In this document: positions 34,984 through 47,446 of the stretch, piece by piece | How positions within the stretch are numbered: position 1 is the first letter of the stretch | How the letters are laid out: each line of letters begins with the position of its first letter | DNA from: Camellia lanceoleosa | Lineage: Eukaryota; Streptophyta; Magnoliopsida; Ericales; Theaceae | NCBI GenBank assembly: GCA_025200525.1 | Contig: CM045762.1 | Location: forward strand, 75,575,217 to 75,639,216 | Direction of reading: 5' to 3' | Length of the DNA: 64,000 nt | Notes under the pieces: model-generated | The model's input: the letters and a program-made list of their open reading frames with translations, nothing else | Told to the model about the DNA's origin: nothing | Database searches by the model: none | Made by a program: the position numbers and the translations under genes

Positions 34984-36354
34984 ATGGATCAACAGAATAC
35001 ATCAGGAATGGAGGCAATGATGCGTCACATGCAGGAAACTATGAAACTCATGCAACAAGACGCTGTCTGCCAAGCGGAATTTTCTAAGCAAAGAAGTCAG
35101 AATCATGGCTCGGCCAGGTGAGCTCATCACCAGTCAGCACAAAGAAAGCGGCGTGTCTGCTTCACAACAAGTTCCTCCCCACCAGAGCTCCAAAGACTGG
35201 GAGACGCCAAATGTCCAAAATGTCCAAGAGGATACAGACCTTCCAACGAGGCCAGCTCCGCCCCCGATTCTACCGCAACTATCTAAGGCACCCACGCATG
35301 TCAATGTGCCGGACTCTCCCTTCGAGTTCGAAGTGGACCCCACAACGCTGAAGCTGAGTAAGTTGGAAAAGATGTTTAAGAAATCCCAAGGAGTCAAGTC
35401 CATTCCTGACATTGAGGATTGGTATCTGACGCTTGTTGTGCCGCTAGATCGGTTCAAGATGCCACAAATCGATCGATTTGATGGGTCCGGACCCCATGGT
35501 GCACCCGAGTTTTGAGATATCTTAAGGCCGATGGGCCTCACCAGACTATTTGTCTCGTTTGGCGAACCTGTCGGTGTGGCGCTGATCCGCACGCGAAACT
35601 GGAAGACGATGTTAAGAAGAATTGGGATGAGATGGCCGAGGCTTTCGTCGATCAATACTCCTACAATACACAAATTGAGATTACAACCCGTGATCTCGAG
35701 ACGACTAGGCAGGAGCCGAAGGAAAGTTTCTCCGATTTTGTAACTCGGTGGAGGGCCAAGGCCTCAATGATGACCATTAGGCCAACGGACAAGGATCAAA
35801 TACGGATGGTTGTGCGCAACCTCCAACCCAAGCTCATGCAGAAAATGATTGTTCTCTCATTCCCTACCTTTTCAGATCTACATGAGATGGGAGTACAAAT
35901 CGAGGACGCTATAAAGCAAGGCCTCATTGACCAAGAAAAGGAGCAGCCCAGGAGGGCGTTTACCCGCAGTTCGAATGCGACCACTAGTGGTGATGCAGTT
36001 GCAAGATCTTCTGAAGTGGGCATGGTCACCAACACCACATCACAAAAAGCTACCCCATTCACCGGTGCATCCAGAAGTAGCTCACAGAAAACCAAATATC
36101 CACCTCGCGTCAAGAGGGTTTTCACCCCACTTTATATGCCTTTGTCAAAGGCTCTAGAGGTCTTAATCCGGAAAGGACATCTGAAACCATTGGAACAACA
36201 GCCTTTACCTGATCCTCTCCCTCCAAAGCATGACAGGACTAAGTACTGTGCCTACCATCAACAAACTGGTCATGAGACCGATAGCTGCTTTCGTCTGCAC
36301 CATGATGTACAAGATTTGTTTGACAACAACGTCATCACCGCACCAGCTCAGTAA
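34984..36354 (+). pseudogene. gag of the TR-GAG-like element (broken)
   Basis: Three pieces in different frames: ATG 34984 (MDQQNTSGMEAMMRHMQ, stop near 35120), 35105-35515 (KLSKLEKMFKKSQGVKSIPD, ending GAPEF then stop) and 35512-36354. The last has the Retrotrans_gag core (KKNWDEMAEAFVDQYSYN, SFSDFVTRWRAKASMM, VRNLQPKLMQKM) and, near its end, a zinc-knuckle-like CAYHQQTGHETDSCF. The TGA at 35513-35515 and a frame change between about 35550 and 35600 interrupt the core. The first frame change coincides with CAG|GTGAGC (35115-35120), a good splice-donor sequence, so an intron is an alternative. Function in the family: virus-like particle formation. Confidence 0.85.
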
Positions 36355-39300
36355 GGTCTATCGTCACTGGGTCAGTGAACTTGAGGGATAATACGATATG
36401 ATCAGGGGATGAACCACCTGCGGGCAACACTCAGTTTACTCCAGATGGGGCGTTTGGCATGCACTGCTTTGAGCATTTGCGACTGCTAGTTTTGTACTTT
36501 CTGACTTGGGTATTGAGCCAGTTCTATTGTTTTGTTTTGAGTCTGTCTCTTTGTTTTGAGTCAGTCTTTTTGGTTAAGGTCTGTCTTGTTGTGTCGAGTC
36601 AGTCCTGTTACGTAGGAGTCGGGTGATTCCGGAGGTGTTACCTCGAACATCACCATTTTGTTTTGTGTTTGTTTTTTCATTTTCTTTTGAGTCTGTTTCT
36701 GCCTTGGAGCCAGTTACACCAGAAGATTTGAATGGAACAGTAGTGATTTTTACACTCTTGTGTTTTTATCCGCCGTGTGCTAGTGGTGCCAGAAGTTTGA
36801 ATGATATGACAGTGCTCCTCGCCTGCTCTTCTGTGCCTTGAACTCATTGCCTCGACCTAAGTTTTTTTTAAAAAAAACCTTTTTGAACACTGTGTTGAAA
36901 ACAAAGAGGAAGAAATTCCTCGGGATTTGCAAAATTTGATCAAACTGAGAGAAAGAGAGGCGTGCTAAGCCTTTTAATGAATGAAATCATGCTTGTTAAT
37001 GTGAGTACTGAGAAGGACCCTAGCTTTGATCCAGATTGGTTCTACACTGTCTTCAGCGCGAGCGATTTGTCGCTTTCTTAAAAACTTTCAAAAAAAAATG
37101 TTTTGCGCGGTCCTACAAAGACATGTGTGGAATCGCTCTTGAGATTGTGCAGCTTAGGATCGCTCTCGGCCTCGAGACTCAACCCCTTTGCTTTCAAACC
37201 TTGAACTTGGATTCAGAACATTCAAATGACAGTCATGATGTGAGGCCTGTGTGGCCAGCTTTGAAGCAGCCCTCGAATGAGAGGCACCAAAGTCAGATCA
37301 AGAAGATTAGATCTCATCAGAAGAAGCTTGCAAAGCTAGATCAGAAGCACCCCTCGAACTAGGGGCAAAAAATATCCGATGTGCTCGAAGAGCCAAAGGT
37401 GGATCTTTCTGCAAATCAATGACACCCACTCTCCTGGATACAGAGGGCTTCAATCTCAAAACCATTTGGCATGGACTTGTTACACTTTTACCCTTTGAGA
37501 GGCTCGCTGGGCCGAAAACCCGGAAGGGCGACCCAGGCAAAAGTTAGAGCAAAGAAAAAATACAAAATACAAAAAAGAAATACAAAAATACAAAAAAGCA
37601 AAAAAGCAAAAAAGGAGAAGAAAAAAAGAATGAAAAGACAAAAAAAAGAGAAAAAAAAAAAAGAAAAACAAAGCTCGCAAGGTTGAAAACCTGCAACAGG
37701 CGCCTTGGCAAAAGTTAGAGCATAAAAAGGAGAGGTTAAATACCCGAGTGTACCTTAACCCCGAACTACGTAAGGCTTGATTCCCATCTTTGGGATACGT
37801 AGGCAATTTCATTCTGAAGTCCAGCCGTAAAACACTTCAAATTCAATTGTGTCCATGTGATGGTTCTGGTTTTTATCTTCACTGCATCCGAGAGTTTGGT
37901 TGCGTTCAGCACTCTGAGGATTGACTACAACGCGCTGCGGTGCCATCCAAACAAGGGGCAACTTTCCATTTCCATTCAATGCGCCGCGGTGTCATTTCAA
38001 ACAAGGGGCAATTTTCCGTTGCCATGCAGCGTCCTTCAGACAAGGGGCCATTTTCCATTGCTAATGGTCCGAGGTTGTGCATCTCAAGAGTAGGTTCCGT
38101 GCTCGTTGAGCGGTGGCCGTTTGCAAAAACAGTTTTTGAGAATTTTTACTGAGGTTGACTAATTCTCTCGAAAATTATTCCATCTTTTCCAAAACTGGAC
38201 CATTTTCTTGGACCCAAAAAAGGAAAATTTTCAGTGCTCACAACCTAACTTGCATGATTTTCAAAATCAAAAAAAAGTTGAATAAGCATGTTAATCTAAC
38301 TCTCATGTTGGTCAAAATTGTTTTAGTAGAAAGCAAAAACAAAAAATGGTCGAAATGATGAACTAGGGGCACAGTTGAGTCAGGTGTTCTGTCTTTTCCC
38401 CATCATCAACATACTTGCCAGAAGGGCACTCTACTTGCCAGAAGAGGGCACAACAGAGGCTAACCGCAAAAGGGCTGAAAGGTCTCAACATCCTCCAAGC
38501 AACGAGGTATCAAGCCAAGTGCGAAACACGAATTGGAATGGATCAAGATGTTCCACTTCCTCATCTGGACAGATCTAACCACGTCCAAACTCTCCAGCAG
38601 GACATCATCAACCGATGTTAGCTGTAGATTTGCTACACACCCAGTTGTAGCACAACCCCTCTGTGGAAGAAACTCACTGTTGTGAACAAAATCTAGCAGA
38701 ATGCTAGGGGCAAGAGCCCGTATTTTTTTTTTATCTATCCATCAACCAGCCAGGGGAGGGATTTAAAAAATGAGAGATTGAAGAATAGAGAGACGTGCGA
38801 TGAGAGAAAAAGTAAGGAAAATGACTTTTTCAGAAAAATAGAGCTTGAGGGCCGAGTGATGTGAGAATCACAAATGAGAAAGGGTGGGAAACACTACCCG
38901 GTGAAACAGGCTCCCAGTGCATGTCTGAGTGTCATGTCTTTTTGTTTTATCTCGATTCTTGTTTTGGGTTGTTTCGAGTGTTACTCGATGTGTTTAGGTT
39001 GTTTACCTTTTGTTTTCCGTCATTGAGTCGTAGCGCGCTGTGTTCAGTCGTAGGCTCAATACCTCGGTCAAGAACTCATCTCTCAATTTCAAAAAATCAT
39101 CTTGTGCTCAGAGTGCTGTGCCATTCTCCACATTTGTGCAAAACAGAATTTGTTCTTTCATAAAACCGCAGGGTTCAACCCAGGTTATGTGAGAACAGTA
39201 GAACTGGGACCTATCTGAAGCTCTAATGGTTCCGGACTGCAAAGCAAAAGCAAAAGAGGAAAACGTCGGGTATCTAAGTTCGTTTCAACTTCAGTAAGTT

Positions 39301-39395
39301 CCGAGACTACATCCCGTGTGTACCTCTTCAGGCCTTGCCAATGCTCCAAAGTATGAGTATATCTCTACCTCAAGCTCAAGACCAAGTTTGCTTCA
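36355..39395 (+). other. Non-coding interior replacing pol
   Basis: No protease, reverse transcriptase or integrase motif was found in any frame. It has repeated GTTTTGAGTC(T/A)GTCT units (36530-36700), an A-rich AAATACAAAAA tract (37550-37680), and several CAAGGGGC(A/C)A motifs (37950-38050) like internal purine tracts. Confidence 0.65.
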
Positions 39396-39399
39396 AGCC

Positions 39400-41245
39400 A
39401 GAATGGTGTATCTAACACGCCTCATTCCCTTAGTGTATCAATCACACTTCATTCACTCAGTGTATCTAACACACTTTATTTGCCTTAGCGTATCAATCAC
39501 ATTTCACTCACTTTGTGTATCCATCACACCATTCTTCTCTTCATATCATATGTTTGCTTTGTGTATCAATCACACTCTGTTTGCCCTATGTATCTATCTC
39601 TCACATGTTTATGTAGTATATCTATCACACACATACTCATTTAGTGTATCAATCACATTTCATTCATTTTGTGTATCTACCACACACATTTTCATTTTGT
39701 GTATCTATCACGCACATATTCACTTTTGGGTATCTATTACACTCTCACTCAGTGTATCAATCACACTTCACTCATTTTGTGTATCTATCACACACATACT
39801 CATTTAGTATATCAATCATACTCTTGTTCACTAAGTGCATCTATCACACTTTGTGTTCACATTTAGTATATCAATCATACTCCTGTTCACTAAGTGCATC
39901 TATCACACTTCGTGTTCACTTTTAGTATATCAATCATACTCCTGTTCACTAAGTGCATCTATCACACTTCGTGTTCACTTTTAGTATATCAATCATACTC
40001 CTGTTCACTAAGTGCATCTATCACACTTCGTGTTCACTTTTAGTATATCAATCATACTCTTGTTCACTAAGTGCATCTATCACACTTTGTGTTCACCTTT
40101 AGTATATCAATCATACTCCTGTTCACTAAGTGCATCTATCACACTTCGTGTTCACTTTTAGTATATCAATCATACTCCTGTTCACTAAGTGCATCTATCA
40201 CACTTTGTGTTCACCTTTAGTATATCAATCATACTTGTTCACTAAGTGCATCTATCACACTTCGTGTTCACATTTAGTATATCAATCATACCTTGTTCAC
40301 TAAGTGCATCTATCACACTTCATGTTCACATTCAGTATATCCATCATACTCTGTTCACTAAGTGCATCTATCACACTTCGTGTTCACTTTTTGTATATCC
40401 ATCATACTTCTTCACTAAGTGCATCTATCACACTGCATGTTCACATTTAGTATATCAATCATACTTTGTTCACTAAGTGCATTGATCACACTTCGTGTTC
40501 ACCTATTGTGTATCCATCACACTTGTTCACTTAGTGCATCTATCACACTTTGTGTTTGCCTTTTGTGTATCCATCACACTTGTTCACTTAGTGCATCTAT
40601 CACACTTTGTGTTTGCCTTTTGTGTATCCATCACGCTTTGCTCACTTCATTCATTTAGTGTATCAATCACACTTCGTTCATATAGTGTATCTATCACACA
40701 TTCGCTTTGTATCTATCACGCACGCTCGCTTTGTGTATCAATCACACATGCCCCCTTTGTGTATCCATCACACACATTCGCTTAGTATATCTATCACATA
40801 TTTGCTTAGTGTATCCATCACACTCGTTTCGCTTTGTGTATTTGTCACACTATGCTTACTTTGTGTATCAATCACATGCTCGCTTTGTGTATCAATCACA
40901 CACTTTCTCTTTATGCATCTATCACACTATGCTCATCTTGTGTATCCATCACACTTTGTTTCATACAGTGTATCCATCAGGCTTTGCTTCATATAGTGCA
41001 TCCATCACACTCGTTTCACTTTGTGTATCAACCACACACGTTCACCTTTTGTATCTATCACATGCTCCCTTTGTGTGTCCATCACACACATTCGTTTACG
41101 TATTCGCTTAGTGTATCAATCACACTTTATTCATATAGTGTATCCATCACACTCTCTTCACTTTGGTGAATCCATCACACATGTTTGTCCACTTAGTGTA
41201 TCTATCACACTTCGTTCACTTTTGTGTATCTAACGCACATGTCCA
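39400..41245 (+). repeat. 1.8-kb tandem array of TGTATC(A/T)ATCACAC units
   Basis: A basic unit of about 28-30 bp (TTCACTTAGTGTATCTATCACAC and variants) fills the region. From about 39835 to 40500 it forms a near-regular dimer of about 59 bp alternating TAAGTGCATCTATCACACTT with TTTAGTATATCAATCATACT. The array gives overlapping open frames on the plus strand that I do not regard as genes. Confidence 0.9.
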
Positions 41246-41598
41246 TGAGAATTGCATAATTCTCTTACATCCTTCCTGCATGAGATGTAGTTTGGTTCAT
41301 GTCTACTTGCTTGCATAGTATTCGCTTAAAATGTTGCATTTATTTTGCATAATTGCTTCATCACAGCATTCTTTGCATGATCATAAGTTATGCACTTGCA
41401 TTGTGCATCACTTTGCTTCCTGCCCCTGAACTACGCTGGTTTGATTCCTTGCAAAGGGATACGTAGGCAGCCTGCGGGCGCAACCATTTATTTATCGATA
41501 TTTTCCTTGTTTGTCTAAGTCTTCGGCCTTGTTAAAAATGGGTCGTCTCTGGGCTTTGACATTCACTCCCGTCATTGTTATGACTTTTGAGTTCTGTC

Positions 41599-41611
41599 AA
41601 AGAGGGGCAAC
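41599..41611 (+). promoter_or_regulatory. Polypurine tract of the TR-GAG-like element
   Basis: AAAGAGGGGCAAC directly before the 3' LTR, identical to 1188-1200. Confidence 0.85.
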
Positions 41612-44600
41612 TGTAGACATCCCATTTTTGACCGCCCACAAGACTTGGGCACTACTGATGGTTTACTTGGTGGAGAAAGGTGTGCAAGGCACAGGTCCAA
41701 TTTCTTTGGCAAGGAGAGAGGCGAATCTCAACTTCACACCCCATTTTGGACCACAATTATTTTGGATGGTTTTTAGACCTTAAAACCCTCACTTTCAAAA
41801 CATTTTTGAAATAAAATTCCCACGATGTTCCGACGCTCGCATTTCGGTAAATGTTGCGCTTTTCGGTAAACCGAGCAAGGACAAAGTGGAGATGAATGAA
41901 AGAGAGATAAAATCTTTGAAAAATCTTTCAAAACACCTTACTTCGGGGTTTGAAGTTGAAGAGAAGAGGAGAAGAGGGGAGAAAACAAGTTGGAGAAGAG
42001 GTTCGGCATGAATCCGGGTAGAAGAGAGTCGAGCAGTCCTCGCTAAATCAAGCTCATCTATCTATACACTTGGAGTTAAGCTATGAGGCCATAACCATTG
42101 GAAAGAAAACTTCTGGGGCTTCATTTTTCATTCAAGAATCTCCTAAAGCCAAGTCCGGGTGGAGGAGATATGATTGGTTGAAGTCGGGCATCATCCCGGT
42201 TGGACCGAGTCTGCGCGGCTTCACCAAAAAGGGCATAACTTTTTCCACAGAAGGAATTTTAATGTAAGGTTTGCGCCATTGGAAAGATAACTTTCGGGGC
42301 TTCAATCTGGACATCAACCGGCACTTTTTGACCTCATTGGATACCCACCGGCACTCTATTTAGACGACCGGCCAGTACAAAGTGCAGGTCAGCAATTTAT
42401 TGTGCCGACCGGCAATTTATTGTGCCGATGACCCTTTTTCTTGGCCGATCTAACCCTTTTGACTCTCCCAGGCATAATGCATGCCAGTTTGGATGCATGT
42501 AACCAGCTCCACGTGCATATATGTGCCTATTTTGAGCCTTTACACCACCTTTGCCCCCTTTTTTGCACCCTTTGCTCAAGGCTTCTTGAGGAAGCCTTGA
42601 CCCATTGTCTTGGCTTCCTCAAGAAGCCTACCAGCTGTCCAAGCTTCTTGAATAAGCCTTGACCCCCTTGACCCTTTTTGGATAGCTTGTCTTGTAAGCT
42701 TGGCCTTTACATTGCCTATATAAGAGAGGTCCCTTCTCCTTTGTTTTGGTTGGAGATTTGGAACAAAAAACCAGAGATATATAGATATATCTGATATATA
42801 CATACATACAACCCTCCATCACCCTCTATATCTATCCCATCCAAGCTTCCAAACACCCTTGGTTCTTGGCCATTTGCACTATAACTCATAGCACAAGGCA
42901 TCCTTACTCCATTCCAGAAACTTGGGGCTGTTCTTCAGAGCTTAGGAGCACCTAAACTTGGTCCAAGAGGTGCTGGTTTGCTGGTCTTCAAAGGTGAGTC
43001 CTCCTCTTCCCTTTTCTAGTCTTTTCTTGCTTCATATCTAAGCCATAGTTGCTTGCACTTTTGGGCTCCGACCCAAACTGTAAATCATCATATTTTGAGG
43101 TCCTCTTCATGTTTGATTAGGACCTCTTGCTTTTTGAGGACAGAAGCTAGCACTTCCTTCATTAGCCCTCTTATGCCATTTTTGTTGCATAGTATATTTG
43201 GCTTGTGTATATTCTGTTTTGGAGCATGATGTAAACTGAAAATAGGCTTATTTTGAGCCCTTCTTCAACATTGAAGAAGGGCTCAACACTGTTTTGAACC
43301 TCCATGCATGACTTGCCATTGTACCCCTCTTAGGTCCCCTTTTTTTGCATGATTTGTTAGGCTGTTGAGCCTCTGTTTTTGGACCTTGGGCCGAACTGAA
43401 ATGGGGATTATTTTGACCCTATATTCATGTTTCATTAAGGGTCCATTGCTGTTTGGGATATCCTTCTTATACTTCATGTTATAGCCCTCTTATGGCCTCA
43501 ATTTTGCATGGCATTTTGAGCATATTTCTACACTGTTTTGGGCTTGATCATCTACTATAAACAGCCATATTTTGGGCCTCTCTTAAACAGTTTTGAAGGG
43601 CCCTAACCTGTTTGGGGCCTCCCTGTATCAGTTGCCTCTTTGCCCCTCTTGTGGCCCATTTCTTGCATAGCATTTTGGCCATACTTGTATCTGTTTTTGG
43701 GGCTTGTCATAAACTGTGAAATATCATATTTTTGGCCCCTCTTCAACATTGTAGAAGGGGTCACCTGTGTTTGAGACCAGCAGCTGTGACTTGCCTCATT
43801 ACCCCTCTTGCGGAGCCATTTTTGCATGCTAATTTTACCCTATCTATGCTCACTATTTGGTCATGATTTAAAATGCAAACATGCTTGTTTTGGGGCTGCA
43901 TAGCTTCTGTATTCATGCTTCATGTTCAAATTATGCATGTTTGATATAGCCATAAGTCATTTCATGTGCTTAATATCGCATTTCGGGACCATTTCCTTGC
44001 ATCGGGTGTCATGTTTGCATATTTCGGGGCTGTTTTGCATCACTTTTAGCTACTGAAATTTTCATTGTTTGCATACCATGATCCATGCTTTGCCATGCCT
44101 TGTTGGGGTGGCATTCGTGCCTTAGGTTTGGTCCTCGGTTTTGCGTGCACACGTGCACGCATTTCGAGTGTCTCATTTTCATTTAATGGCTGCTGATTTT
44201 GGCATGCTTGCGAGCTATGTTTGTTTAAGTCCATCGTTGCATGTTGTTGCATGCCATGTTTGTTTACATGTTTAGGTTGCGCGCCTAGCATACATTGCTC
44301 ATTTGCATGTTCATGTTGCATACTTAGCCGCCATGCCTAGGTTGCATTCCATTGAGCATGCATCCCTCGCCTCTTGAGCAATCATGATAGGGGCTGGGGC
44401 CCTTTGATTTGTTTTGTGCTTGCATTTCATTTGATATCAAAGTTGCTAACTTGGCTTTCGGGCCATCATGCATTGAAATGCGTGATTGATGGCCCGGGGG
44501 TCGAGGGCCATGCTCCCTTGAGTCTAACACATGATAGGGAGTGTGCCCATGCACACATTTGCTTGAAATTTCATGCCATGCACTGTCTGTCCCCTGTTGC

Positions 44601-46033
44601 TGTCAAAACTGTCTTATGTAGGAAGTTTCTGCCGACCGGCAACATTCAGTGTCGACCGGCCATTTATTCAGGGCCGATAATCTCCTAAGCAACCGATGGG
44701 AATTGTGGGTGGCCGGTGGACATTTCCTCCAGCCGGTGGTATACAGCAGCATGCAAGGAAGGCATTTTGGGACTTTGGCAATTTTTGGGGAGACAAAGCG
44801 ATGCAAGAAGCGGCGGTGCGGTAGCGGGTTTCCGGGCGAGTCGAATTCGAGCATGTATCATTCGCGCATCATGGCTCAGGTACCTTTCCTTTTTGCATTT
44901 AATTTGATAATTAGAATTCTGTAATAATTTATTCTGTATTCGGACTGTATTATTTGGGACTGTATATTCTTTTGGTCCCTCTGTGTGAGAGCATATTTGT
45001 AATAAGTGTGGGTGAGTGTGTGTATGTCTTCCAACCCCCATTTCTTTCTTCTCTTTTATTTACCTGCTTATGATAGTAGATTAGGGCATATTTAAAATTA
45101 GCATACCTTATGCAATGCATGTGTGCATCCATACATTTGTTGACATGCATCGGGCTCGGTACATCATACAAACTGTATTGTATTTCAAATCTAACTTGAA
45201 TACATGTTACTCGTGCATTTCACATGCCATGTTTAGGATAGCCGAGCCTGTCTAATTGCACTCTGTATGCGTTGTATTAGTCATCTTAACATGAGCTAGG
45301 TCACACATGTTTGCTAACTAGTTTATTATTTTGGCATGGAGTACTAGGTAAGTTTTTATGTTTTAGCATCTCGCATGCGTGTGAATGTTAACATGATAGT
45401 AGGCTTACCATGCGGCTAGTTGCTTATGTGATATAACTGTTTGAATGTCTGTGGATGGAGGTTGAATTGCCTGAATTGGGATAATGCATTAAAACTGTGA
45501 GTTTTAAAGCCCACTTTAGGATGGCAAAACCTGCATTTTAGCCTACTTGCGAGTAGCAAACCATTTTCAAAATAAACATGAAATGTTTTGTTCCAATTTA
45601 GGCGATTTGGTCTATACTTGTTTGCTGTGCGCATAACATAGTAATTCTAGGCTAATAATCGGAATAAGAACACATAATGTTTTCAAAATCGGATATCATG
45701 GTTAGTAGAGGCCGGTCTTCGGACTGGGCGAAAGGGGGTGCTCATAGCTGACCTTCCCCGATCGTACCCAAGCTCCTGAGCCAAGACAACTTTGGTGATG
45801 ACGGACATGTGGCCTTCGGCACCGAGTCAGGGTTTCCTAAATTTCCCATTTAAAAAATATTTAGGTGGCGACTCTGTATCTGGCAAAGCAGTCCATGTTT
45901 GGCACTTCTTTCAAAAAATCTGTTTTCTCAAAACGATTTGCCAAAGTTGGACTCTTTGGTTCAGATTATGAACCGCAACAAACAAAAAGGGGAGTCCGAA
46001 CTGTAGAAGTGAAGCTCAAGGGGCGCGTCTACA
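41612..46033 (+). repeat. 3' LTR of the TR-GAG-like element
   Basis: 4422 bp, TGTAGACATCCC to GCGCGTCTACA, nearly identical to the 5' LTR. A patch around 44780-44890 differs more from its partner (32870-32985) than the rest. Confidence 0.95.
42717..42723 (+). promoter_or_regulatory. LTR TATA box (3' copy)
   Basis: TATATAA, same context as at 30816. Confidence 0.5.
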
Positions 46034-46415
46034 ATAGTCATTCACCGATTCCCCAGCTTTCATGTGCAACACTTCAAACTCTTTGCGAAGAGCTTGGTGT
46101 TGAGCACGTTTTGGTACTTTTGCTTCAAAGAGTCCCAGATATCCTTTGCTGTGTCTTTTTTCAATATTGTCTCCAAAATGGATCAATCAATGGCTTGGAA
46201 TAGATAGTTTTTAGGTCCTTCAGCTTTTGATCCTCAATCATCTTCTTCTGTCCCTCAATGAGATCCGTCCATTCCGCTACTGCAGAGATCCCAGTTTCCA
46301 CCAAACTCCAATACTCCTTTGAACGCAGAAAATTCTCCATAAGCATACTCCCGTGATCGTAGTGTCCATCAAATCGTGGGATAGCAGGCTGCACAAAGTT
46401 GCTTTCACTTGTCAT
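46034..46415 (-). pseudogene. copia-1 gag N-terminal part
   Basis: ATG 46415 opens MTSESNFVQPAIPRFDGHYD and continues through MLMENFLRSKEYWSLVETG, a standard copia gag start. A stop appears near 46160, and the region down to 46034 still reads as gag in another frame. The remainder is at 29159-29700. Confidence 0.9.
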
Positions 46416-46472
46416 GTTGTTCTTTCACGCTGATGGTTGTGGTACAAGCTATTGGTCAGGCCCTGTGATAGA

Positions 46473-46484
46473 GCTCTGATACCA
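46473..46484 (-). promoter_or_regulatory. copia-1 primer-binding site
   Basis: The minus strand reads TGGTATCAGAGC (initiator-Met tRNA type), two bases from the 5' LTR. Confidence 0.9.
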
Positions 46485-46486
46485 TA

Positions 46487-46794
46487 TGTTGAAACCAAGC
46501 ACAATGACAAAGAACTTTGCAGAAACAAAAGCACAATTACTTTCAGATGCAGAAAGAACTTCTTATTGAATTGAAGAACCAATATGGCTATTAAATAGCC
46601 TTACATCAAAGCAGGAAAGGTAAATAACAACCCACAACTTTACAGTCCTAGAATCGTGGTGTATGACTAAATCTAAATAGAAAATAACTTGCCCCTTAAG
46701 ACTAGGGATTATTATGCAGGACTTCAAAGCACTACAATCCTAAAAACAAGGAAACCCAAACCTTATCAGGTAGAAGATCCTAACAACTTTAACA
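46487..46794 (-). repeat. copia-1 5' LTR
   Basis: 308 bp, partner of 25756-26063, bounded by target duplication ATGTC at 46795. Confidence 0.93.
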
Positions 46795-46993
46795 ATGTCA
46801 TCGTGTTATCCTCCCCAACTCAACCAACACCATCACCTCTTGGATCCAAAAGACGTTACCACCTCTTGGATTCGAAAAATATATCATTCACACCAGCTAA
46901 AATTTGACATTTCACATTTTAGCAGTGATAAAATTTGGCAGTAGCATGCCATTTTAGATATCCTGCAATTGAGATAATATTATTGTTGGTTTA

Positions 46994-47035
46994 TTTGGAA
47001 AAAGTTTATAAGTATACTTATAAACTTTTTCCAAA
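46994..47035. repeat. 42-bp perfect palindrome
   Basis: TTTGGAAAAAGTTTATAAGTA is followed at once by its exact reverse complement. A third, shorter copy (AAAAAGTTTATAAGTA) follows at about 47043. Confidence 0.95.
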
Positions 47036-47443
47036 GCAAGTGAAAAAGTTTATAAGTACGTACTATTCTTTTATGTTGGTACCATTTTGTCACAAAGCAC
47101 GGTGTTGTAGTAGAAATTATTCAATGTTCCGAGAATAAAGTTCATGTGGTGCTCTAAAGTAATAGTTTTTTATTTGAACAATTTAGACTATTTTTGTATT
47201 GAAATTTAAGAGACAATATGATACGTATTAATTTAAAAATGAAATGAAACATTACTCCAAAAATAGTGAATAATTTCTTGCTGTGTAGGGTGTTCGAGTT
47301 TGGGACTAGGCGCGAGTGCAAGAAGGCAGAGGTGGATGATTTGATTTGGTGCCTCTAGAGGTTGTCTAATGCTTCTCATTAATCTCCTTGTTTTTTATTC
47401 TAAAAAAAAATCTTCTTGCTTTTTAGTATCCTCCTCAAAAGGT
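47036..47443. other. Non-coding stretch
   Basis: No gene. A GC-richer piece (47285-47370, GGTGCCTCTAGAGGTTG) followed by a short A run may be a retroelement tail, but there is too little to classify. Confidence 0.4.
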
Positions 47444-47446
47444 TTA

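Larger units (their letters stand above)
29701..46033 (+). mobile_element. TR-GAG-like non-autonomous LTR element, 16.3 kb, nested in copia-1
   Basis: Boundaries are exact: LTRs 29701-34125 (4425 bp) and 41612-46033 (4422 bp), both TGTAGACA...TCTACA, with target duplications ATAGT (29696-29700, 46034-46038). Next to the 5' LTR is a primer-binding site; before the 3' LTR is a polypurine tract. The 7.5-kb interior has only a gag-type gene (34984-36354, broken) and no visible protease, reverse transcriptase, RNase H or integrase. This matches the described TR-GAG plan (terminal repeats plus gag), which depends on enzymes from autonomous relatives. LTR differences in the first 430 bp are about 11 by eye (2-3%), fewer than in the copia host LTRs, as nesting predicts. 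Confidence 0.9.
25756..46794 (-). mobile_element. Ty1/copia element copia-1, split by a 16.3-kb insertion
   Basis: The LTRs (25756-26063 and 46487-46794) are both 308 bp and the target duplications ATGTC (25751-25755, 46795-46799) are perfect. On the minus strand the order is 5' LTR, primer-binding site, gag, protease, integrase, reverse transcriptase, RNase H, polypurine tract, 3' LTR, the copia order. Without the insertion and one ATAGT copy it is about 4.7 kb, a normal copia size. I count about 15 differences between the LTRs (near 5%). Several stops make it defective. Confidence 0.95.

Noticed and set aside
36623..37362. Possible pol remnants after the TR-GAG gag
   Set aside because: No RT, protease, RNase H or integrase motif could be read in any frame; similarity search would be needed to exclude a very decayed remnant.
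39316..41233. Overlapping Ser/His/Cys-rich open frames
   Set aside because: Translation of the TGTATCAATCACAC tandem array; no domain and the same peptide in all frames.
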